From Acestrorhynchus altus (taxonomy: Eukaryota; Chordata; Actinopteri; Characiformes; Acestrorhynchidae): a stretch of DNA of 64,000 bases. Each line of letters starts with the position of its first letter. The first letter of the stretch is position 1. A program made the position numbers and the translations under genes. Below are positions 58,401-64,000 of this stretch, piece after piece. A model generated the notes under the pieces. The model saw only the letters and a list, made by a program, of their open reading frames with translations. It had not been told where the DNA came from and ran no database searches. Location of the stretch: NCBI GenBank assembly GCA_034509495.1, contig CM067522.1, positions 13,021,171-13,085,170 on the forward strand, given 5' to 3'.

Positions 58401-61400
58401 CTGGTGTTATGTGTGAATACTACTGCTACAGTAAAAAAGGGTCCACTGTATCATTCCTGCTCCATAAAAAAACAACATTTATAGCATAAATAAGTGCTAT
58501 TCACCCAGATTTAGTGCTGACGAGAGCCTGAACGAAAGCTGTTTTTCTCCTGTAGTGTTATGTGAGTCTCACTGAATTATTTACAAGCAGTCTCTTTCAG
58601 TGTCTCTCGCCAGCACTAAATAAATTATACTGTGGAAGAAAAAAAATAAAGCCTGTGATGAACTTACAGGGGAATATGGCAATGTGTGAGAGCAGACAAC
58701 ACAGTGGTGATCTAAGTTCAGTGGATTTTTCACGGGAATAAGGCGTAATGAGAATTTTTTAGAATAGCAAAACTTTCCACTGAACAACTCTATAAATGGT
58801 GACCTCAAATACAGCATAAAATGCTTGTGCTGTATTCGATAGAACAGCTAATCAGTCTACTCTCTTGGATGACAACTGTTTGTGTGCTGCTCGGTTTTGC
58901 TGAGAGCTTCAAAAATAATGTTTCATTCCACAAGCAGTGTCACTTTCTCTCTGGACCACACAAAAAGCAGCTCCCTCTTCTGTGTGACAGTAATTGCATC
59001 AAAGCACCAAAAGGCCCCTGTCAGCCAGACAACTGGCAGTAAATAAAGACTTGTGCTGGTGAATAAGACTCAGACAAATGTTGGTAATTAATTAGCATCA
59101 CCAAAGGAGCAGTAGGGGAGATCTGGGTACCACTGCAACACATAACAGAAGCAGCTGTTTGTTCACTGCGACAGAGTCTATTTTGTCTGTAAAGCAGGAC
59201 TAGAGCAACTAAATGGCTGAAGTTTATTAAATGTGTGACAGAGGAAAGAAGGTATCAACTGTCCCGACTGCCAAGAATGATATCTGATACCATTTAATAA
59301 GGACCAGAGTCTATAGAGCACCTCACACCTAAGTATTAAATTAATAAATAGACTAATGCGCATTTATGCTTGTGCATGAAAACAGGCTTTGAAAGAGATA
59401 CAGAAGACCAAGAGCAGAAACAATAATCAAGGGACTCGTATCAATGTCAAACACGAACTCCTCTCCCTCTCCCTCTTATCAGCCTTGTCTGAGGGCTGCT
59501 CCATTTGCATGCACTGGTCATGTGCTGCAATCACAGAATACAGATGAGCCCTGCAGGCTCAAGAGAAGCAAACCCGTTGCATTGTGTACGCAAGCAGTCT
59601 TCAATTTTCCACAGGCAGGCAATTTGGCCAGGCACCACTCGCAGTCCGAAGAAAAGCTCGGGTCACTGCACTTTGAGGATGAGTGATAGAAAAGTGAAGA
59701 GCCAGGGAGTACAACAAGCCTCCAGAGATGGCATTGTCTAGCCAGTGTATCTAACCAAAGGCAACATCCCCTCTCCTCTCAGAAAATGTAATATGTTTTG
59801 ATCTACAAGAAATAAAGTGCACAGCTGTAAGTAATTGAACAATGATTTTCAATTTTTGGATTCAGTCATGGGGTTAAAGTACAGTGTCTGCTTTATTTAA
59901 AGGTATTTATATCTACATTGGCTGATCCAAACAGAAACTCAAGCCCTGTTTTACAGCCATCAGGAAACTATAACTGAAAAAAAATCATCTTAAGGCCTTA
60001 AACATTTCCAATTAACTACTTTTGCAGTCAAATAATCTATGATTTATTTAAATGAATAATTACAAAATAATTCTTATACATTTGCCAGATAACAATGAAA
60101 TCACTGTTTTAATGAACTTCTCATCTAACATTAAATCTAATGTTAAATTTAACATTAACATCTAATAAAAGTCAATCTAGTAAATCTAAATGTAAGTAAA
60201 TGTAACTTTTCTCCAGTATTATCTTTTTAAGACTCAGTGGCTCAGTGGAGCTCTTGCCTCTGTCACACACACTGGCTGTGTCTGAAATTGGAAATAGCTG
60301 GCAGTTTAATGATGAATGTCTCTGTAACTGAGTCACGAAGGCAACAATAGGTCCTGTTGCCAAGATATCAATATCTCACTGCTAAATATGAAGGTTTAGC
60401 GGTCTTATCACTAGCTAATAGCATTTCCACCCAATAACACAGAAGGCTAGATTACTAACCTACCTACTAACCTTGCAGTTCAGATGAATCCTGACCAGTT
60501 ACTAGTTAGTTAGTGCGAGAAACACATGAAAGTCGATTAGTTGTTGCAGCCCAATATGCATTCAATGTATGTCTAAAGTGTTCAACCCATATATCACAGC
60601 AGACAGTGAGTATTTTCCCTGGTGCTGGTGGGTATCTTCTCTCTGCCAAGACAGTAATTCATTCTCAGTGTCTTCTGCTTTTTCTCCCTGAAGTCTAGAA
60701 TTCAGTGTGAGATATGTGGTGTGCACATTTTGACCCTGAAAAGCTCAGTAATTCAATTAATAATGTAGTTGCACTCAGACTGAATCAAGCGATTGCAAAG
60801 CACGATTGCAATCTTTTCGAACCAGACTGTCACTGAGTCACTCAGAATGGCAGCAGGTCTTCTTCGTTGACAAGTCCCACTTTTGCTTTGGTGGAGATGA
60901 CTAACGAATCTGTTTGGAGGCACATTGTTGTCAGCATAAGGCTGGGAAACATATATAGATGTTTATAAGTATATCTAAAGCTAAGTCTATAAACAGAGCA
61001 AGATATGGCCTGAGGTCGTATTGTTTATATTGAATTATAACATTTTTAAAAACTTGCTTCAATCTTGTGGAAAACTATTTTTCTGCTCCGCCCCCTCTCT
61101 CAGCTCCACCTCTACTCTGCTCAACCTCCTCAAGCATGATGATGACTTAATGTGTAGAAAGAAAAAAAGAACTTCAATATATTTGTTTTTATAACAAAAC
61201 AAGTGTGAAATGTTTCACATAAATGTACTGTATATCGTATATCGCCGTTCAGCTAAAATATATCAGGATATGATCTTTTTTGTCTATATCGACAAGCAGA
61301 AGGCCTGGTCTCACACTGTGGGGTGCAATTTCACATGATGCAAGACCATCTTGGACTTCATTACAGGCACTTCGAAAGCTCAATGTTACATTAATGAGGT

Positions 61401-63989
61401 CCTGCAATCAGCGGCCCTACTTTTTCTGAAGGCACATTCTGGTGCTCAATTTCACATCTTCTGTATGTGTCACTCAATAAATATTGCCCACATCAGTTTA
61501 CGTTTTGAATCATTTACTGTTCATGGTAACCTTTATCCTCCTTCTGAACAGCATTGTAATCCAACACCGTATTCTGCGTGCAAATACTTTTGGCAATGAG
61601 AGTATTTTATAGCTACTTTCCAGCCTCTAGCAACTGAGATTTGAATCATTTAACAAGTTCTAAGCTGTTAGGATGCGCTATGCCCTCAGTAATTCAACTT
61701 GGTGCTCCTATCAGCTGTCAAATCATTAATAAAGACAAGTGACCGGGCTCCACTTACAGCCATACATAACTACTGTATCATGTTTCCCAGATGAGGTGAC
61801 ACACTTTGAATCAGGAGCAATTTTTTATTCCACACACGTCACATTACATTCCTACACATGATACAGGTTAATATTTGCCTTATTTATCTTACAATACTTG
61901 GAATTCTGAAGGATTTTATGTACTTTTACAAACTATAACCTGGATGTTCTTTGTTGCGGCTAATCGGTGGGTTTTGTCTTATGATGAACCATCTGCAGTC
62001 ATGCTGGTGTATTCTGCATGGTGGAATATAAATTTGCTGATAACCGCAGACAGTGTTTTTGATCTATTGTGAGCAGACTGAACAGATTTGCTCATAACTG
62101 AAAGTAATCTTCACTTATGACCACCAGCAGTCTTCCAAGGTCTGCCAGGCTGTTTGCTACTCAACAAAGTTCAAATGTGAATTGTTTCCTTTTAACAGTG
62201 TAACAAATGTTCGAGTGTGTTAAGAAAGCAAAAAGCTGAGCAAACAACAATGATGGTCGGCTCCAAGGACAAGACTGGAATATACTGAACTCAAGAATCT
62301 GACAGGTCTGCCAATATATCATTCAACATGTATATAAATGTTAAAAATGGCAGATTCAGTTAAAAGAACAGGCAAAAGTAAATAATTAAGACCAAACAAA
62401 AGTACCTGATCATGATTATGGTGTTTATTATCTGTACTCACATCTCCCCCTAGTGACGGCTGTAAGTCTGATTCCACGGTGGGGCTTAGGTCCTGCCTCA
62501 TCACCCAAATGGGCTCTTTGGGCTCATCAGGTGTGTACGGTGAGCGCACTGTCCTGGTCTTCACCTCCTCAATGGCCTCCTTGATATCCTTGATGGCCAG
62601 AGAGATGGCATCCCTCTTCTGCCGACTGTTCTTTGCTAAAGCTGCTTCTTCGGAAGGGCTGCTTGCAGGGGTCCTACCATCCTCACCTTTCCTTTCCTCA
62701 CCTGGAGTCTCCTGGAGCTTGTTGTCTTCTATTTCAGCTTGTGTGCAGTGCTCAGATTCAGGCCATTCATCCTCTTCTTCCTCTTCCCTGCCTGAGCCAG
62801 CAGCTACGCGTTCCAGGCTCTGAGAGCTCAGGCTCTCTTTCACCTCAGCCACAATCTGGTCTATGTCCTCATCCTGCTCGCAGCTGTCTGCACGTGGGTA
62901 TGGAGCAAACTCTGCCTCCTTCTCTGGACTGTCAGACTCGCCATCTGAGCGTTCATCATAGTGGTGTAATCTGGAGCCCACTGCCTCCTGTTGCCTGTAT
63001 GAATCTCGCTCGAATAGCCGGAAACCAGCTCGCTGCCGCTGTTGTGGCGTCTGACCCTCAGCCTGTGTTCCAGGGGCTTCAGGGATCTCCTCATAAACAT
63101 GCTCCTGGACAGCATAGTCAGCATAGGGTTCAGAATAGGGCTCATCTTCGACTTGAGATTGGCCCTCACGGCCTGAACTGCGGTACAGTGGCTGTGTGTA
63201 AACATAATTGGAGTAGTTGGGATTGAGCGCCTCAGCATCATGTCTGGGGGGGCGCTCTGTGTTTGGCAGAGGGTCACGAGGCAGGGGTGGTGGCTGAGGA
63301 GGATACTGCGGCTGTGCATGGACTGGCCCTGCAGGCTGCTGCTCTGATTCTGCGCTCTCTGTGTACTCCTCAGCTTCAGGTCTCAGTGGGATCCCGTACG
63401 TAGTCTCATCCTCGGGCTCAGCCTCTGAGGCCATAACAGCGTCACCCTCTGCCCGGTCCGTGTGGTTGTGGAAGCCACTCTCAGTGCTGGCTGAGCGGGC
63501 CAAAGCATTACCTCCTTCCTCATCCTCCTCAGGCTCTCCAGGTTGCTGCTGCTGCTGCTGTTGCTGCTCCAACCTCTGTTGCTCAGCCCTCTCTGCCTCC
63601 CTCTGCTGCCTTTCCCTCTGCCTCTGCCTCTGTTGCTGTGCCCGCATCCGTGCTTCTGCATCACCCTGTCGCCGGTAGCGGGTCACTGCCGGCCGTGGGA
63701 TTGGCTGTGGTGCATGCTGCTGCTCCATTTCACCCTCTTCAGGCGTTCTACGTGAGCTGCGTTGCCGGCCGCCCCCCTCTGACCCCTCGTACCTGCGGTA
63801 GCGCTGGGCTCCAGACTGGCCATGGGAGTTTTCTCCACCATGTCCATTGTGGTGGCTGCGGGACCGGCCTGAGTTATCATGCCGTCTGCGGTGGGAGGGA
63901 GGTTGCTGGCCCTCAGGGCCCCGTCGCTCTAGGTCTGCCTCGGCCGCTTCACTCAACTCCTGGCCCAGTGGCGCCTCCTGGTGGTTCAT
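43372..63989 (-). CDS. apba1: APBA1/Mint1 (X11alpha) neuronal adaptor (12 coding exons, 958 aa)
   Basis: Exons 62442-63989, 55528-55638, 55343-55382, 54270-54415, 51062-51094, 49685-49771, 47684-47869, 46086-46265, 45723-45935, 45251-45370, 45004-45144 and 43372-43443 join in frame to 958 codons plus stop. Mint1 is a scaffold at presynaptic and Golgi membranes: it binds Munc18, CASK and the YENPTY tail of APP. The N-terminal half holds the Munc18-interacting region (about 281-395, EDEPYSEPYADY) and the CASK-binding region (about 455-505, including EPIWVMRQ). A PTB domain covers about 558-760; PDZ1 (about 780-865, GEILGVVIV) and PDZ2 (about 870-945, YQLGFSVQNG) follow, with C-terminal PVYI. 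It is longer than the mammalian protein (about 837) because of the N-terminal half. Upstream 5' UTR exons are outside. Confidence 0.95.
43444..45003. other. apba1 last intron
   Basis: 1.6 kb, holding a short inverted-repeat element at 44329-44460. Nothing else recognised. Confidence 0.6.
44329..44460. mobile_element. 132-bp MITE
   Basis: Ends ttaagccctattccgacaa and tctgaataagccttattt are imperfect inverted repeats. The centre carries gtggagcacgtgcatgcag. Confidence 0.55.
45004..45144 (-). CDS. apba1: apba1 exon 12, PDZ2
   Basis: 141-bp phase-0 exon, acceptor ctggtag, donor gtaagg, encoding [20 protein letters not shown] to LSNAVGE. Confidence 0.95.
45251..45370 (-). CDS. apba1: apba1 exon 11, PDZ1 end and PDZ2 start
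   Basis: 120-bp phase-0 exon, acceptor tctccag, donor gtgggt, encoding GLKNQSRIKLNIVRCPPVTT to LGFSVQNGI. Confidence 0.95.
45723..45935 (-). CDS. apba1: apba1 exon 10, PDZ1
   Basis: 213-bp phase-0 exon, acceptor tttactcag, donor gtacac, encoding VYIEKQKGEILGVVIVESGW to STCQSIIK, most of PDZ1. Confidence 0.95.
46086..46265 (-). CDS. apba1: apba1 exon 9, PTB C-terminal helix
   Basis: 180-bp phase-0 exon, acceptor cctcag, donor gtgagt, encoding [20 protein letters not shown] through the PTB-PDZ linker to SENCKD. Confidence 0.95.
46266..47683. other. apba1 intron 8
   Basis: 1.4 kb. Fragments near 46450-46575 (atatattgctatatattgca) and 47195-47275 recall the ctgggcaatat-type repeat; no gene. 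Confidence 0.5.
47684..47869 (-). CDS. apba1: apba1 exon 8, PTB
   Basis: 186-bp phase-0 exon, acceptor tttgtag, donor gtgagt, encoding ETMMDHPLRTISYIADIGNI to CHVFESED. Confidence 0.95.
48230..49145 (-). pseudogene. Tc1-like transposase relic in apba1 intron 7
   Basis: On the minus strand, N-terminal DFERGHIIELRVAGW (near 49000) matches the Tc1-like DNA-binding start, GLPRLADL-like sequence follows, and LQDAIQNPYAFMPNRILSCI (48400-48470) matches the C-terminus. Several stops and frameshifts; not functional. Same strand as apba1. Confidence 0.7.
49685..49771 (-). CDS. apba1: apba1 exon 7, PTB
   Basis: 87-bp phase-0 exon encoding APEGEAQPMTEVDLFISTQR and onward. The acceptor is a tandem cagcag, so an extra Gln codon is possible. 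Donor gtagat. Confidence 0.92.
49772..51061. other. apba1 intron 6
   Basis: 1.3 kb without recognised repeat families. Open frames here lack splice context or homology that I can see. Confidence 0.5.
51062..51094 (-). CDS. apba1: apba1 exon 6, 33-bp microexon-like
   Basis: Eleven in-frame codons TAQKLAKNRKK (human MAQKLAKSRKK) between tctgcttagcag-like acceptor sequence and a weak gtgcag donor. Skipping keeps the frame and removes a basic insert from the PTB domain. Too short to be found by ORF length. Confidence 0.85.
51272..51663 (+). mobile_element. TGGACACC-tipped element, forward copy
   Basis: From cctatatgtccaaaagttta and gaacacccct to caggtgtcccaattcttttg and tccatatagtg. Both inverted tips are readable; the body is shortened to about 390 bp. 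In apba1 intron 5. Confidence 0.75.
51664..54269. other. rest of apba1 intron 5
   Basis: 2.6 kb with a partial ctgggcaatat-type fragment (52578-52690) and a minus-strand SINE (52745-53140). No gene seen. Confidence 0.55.
52745..53140 (-). mobile_element. tRNA-derived SINE, minus-strand copy
   Basis: On the minus strand, agcaactcagcagc (A-box-like) and gcaggttcaaatccc (B box) head a body including gagagagcaaaattgac and gtatcggagccggggac. About 400 bp, the longest copy of the family here. Confidence 0.75.
54270..54415 (-). CDS. apba1: apba1 exon 5, PTB
   Basis: 146-bp exon, acceptor tctcacag, donor gtgaga. It encodes PGPCDPEDLIDGIIFAANYL and the rest of the first PTB strand-helix block to SRIK, near identical to human. 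Confidence 0.95.
55343..55382 (-). CDS. apba1: apba1 exon 4 (40 bp)
   Basis: 40-bp exon, acceptor tggcag, donor gtgagt, encoding SRRSLASFPTYVE plus one base, entering the PTB domain. Confidence 0.9.
55528..55638 (-). CDS. apba1: apba1 exon 3
   Basis: 111-bp phase-0 exon, acceptor ttctgaag, donor gtagga, encoding SPGSGSTSPQGAESSSRQLP and onward, matching the human SPGSSSPLGAESSS linker. Confidence 0.85.
55639..57095. other. apba1 intron 2, proximal part
   Basis: 1.5 kb of AT-rich intron. No repeat family or gene that I can support. Confidence 0.5.
57096..57855 (+). mobile_element. TGGACACC-tipped element interrupted by AT-rich repeat
   Basis: Tips tacatgtccaaatgtttgtgg and caggtgtccacatacttttg with tccattcagtgta bound 760 bp. 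The centre (57425-57700) is a minus-strand copy of the AT-rich repeat. Confidence 0.7.
57425..57700 (-). repeat. AT-rich interspersed repeat, copy 3, nested
   Basis: On the minus strand reads ggcttatagctcatgaaaac then cagaatctc, matching copies 1 and 2. Nested in the element at 57096-57855. Confidence 0.55.
57862..58178 (+). mobile_element. ctgggcaatat-type repeat, forward copy
   Basis: Begins gggctgggtaacatatcaag, includes caatcttgtggaaatacttt and ctccgcctctgctctcagct, and ends ggatatggtccataccaccc. It directly follows the element at 57096-57855. Confidence 0.65.
58179..60770. other. apba1 intron 2, middle part
   Basis: 2.6 kb without a gene or repeat family I can support. Confidence 0.45.
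60780..61600 (+). mobile_element. Tc1-like transposon relic, interrupted
   Basis: Before the interruption, sequence near 60848 (gaatggcagcaggtcttctt) matches the relic at 19590, and translation recalls the DES core. After it, LDFITGTSKAQCYINEVLQS (61350 onward) matches the transposase middle. The 3' end tcactcaataaatattgccc parallels 19905. A 360-bp repeat (60938-61300) is inserted. Confidence 0.6.
60938..61300 (+). mobile_element. ctgggcaatat-type repeat nested in Tc1-like relic
   Basis: Starts aaggctgggaaacatatata, includes tcaatcttgtggaaaactat and gctccgccccctctctcagc, and ends atatatcaggatatgatctt. It splits the transposon at 60780-61600 and is therefore younger. Confidence 0.65.
61601..62441. 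other. apba1 intron 2, distal part
   Basis: Unique-looking sequence next to the first coding exon. Retention of 62319-62441 would extend the exon frame by 40 codons to a stop at 62319. Confidence 0.5.
62442..63989 (-). CDS. apba1: apba1 first coding exon
   Basis: 1,548 bp encoding residues 1-516 from MNHQEAPLGQ. Contains the LARSASTESGFHNHTD block, an Arg/Gln-rich segment with eight consecutive Gln (142-149), the Munc18 and CASK-binding regions, and ends GGD before gtgagt. The bases ctattccag just upstream of the ATG look like a splice acceptor. Confidence 0.94.
63543..63566 (-). repeat. apba1: CAG/CAA polyglutamine tract in apba1
   Basis: Eight Gln codons (residues 142-149), mixed CAG and CAA, preceded by an Arg/Gln/Glu-rich segment from about residue 116. 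Confidence 0.95.
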
Positions 63990-64000
63990 GGCTGGAATAG

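Noticed and set aside
62400..62405. gtactt as the donor of the first apba1 coding exon
   Set aside because: The upstream gtgagt at 62436-62441 is stronger and gives the GGD-SPGS junction seen in the mammalian protein.
62479..64000. Plus-strand ORFs of 105-197 codons
   Set aside because: Antisense shadows of the GC-rich apba1 coding exon; the Leu/Cys/Ser-rich translations have no recognisable domain.

Overview
The window is nuclear DNA from a vertebrate, almost certainly a teleost fish. It has long GT-AG introns, long CA, AT and TCA microsatellites, and many decayed fish-type transposons (Tc1-like, hAT-like, tRNA-derived SINEs, short inverted-repeat elements). The repeat repertoire resembles otophysan fishes such as catfishes and characins, but that is memory-based inference. 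There are no prokaryotic features, operons or CRISPR arrays.

Three protein-coding genes account for the coding content; I assembled all of them exon by exon with consistent splice phases. (1) Positions 1365-13186, minus strand: ccdc158-like, a long coiled-coil protein. Fifteen exons (736 codons plus 1 nt) are present; the 3' part lies beyond the left edge. (2) Positions 16080-37172, plus strand: entrep1/fam189a2, a four-pass endosomal membrane protein with two PPxY motifs. Eleven exons encode 590 aa. (3) Positions 43372-63989, minus strand: apba1 (Mint1/X11alpha), a neuronal adaptor with Munc18-interacting, CASK-binding, PTB and two PDZ regions. Twelve coding exons encode 958 aa; the start codon sits 11 nt from the right edge and upstream non-coding exons are outside.

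Layout: ccdc158 and entrep1 are head to head across about 2.9 kb, which holds an X-box-like RFX site, an AT microsatellite, a degenerate TCA tract, a retroposon tail and a striking ~294-bp near-perfect palindrome just upstream of entrep1. entrep1 and apba1 converge tail to tail with about 6.2 kb between stop codons, the same relative arrangement as human FAM189A2-APBA1. CCDC158 is on another human chromosome, so its adjacency here is a lineage difference.

The three genes are not known to act in one pathway. ENTREP1 and Mint1 both work in membrane trafficking. The non-coding DNA is dominated by transposon debris: at least seven copies of a TGGACACC-tipped inverted-repeat element, four copies of a tRNA-derived SINE, three or more Tc1-like transposase relics, one hAT transposase relic and several other short elements, some nested. 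I found no convincing new biological system. The most useful leads are the palindrome upstream of entrep1, the overlapping upstream ORFs, a 33-bp exon and a tandem splice acceptor in apba1, and an intron-retention ORF after the large apba1 exon.
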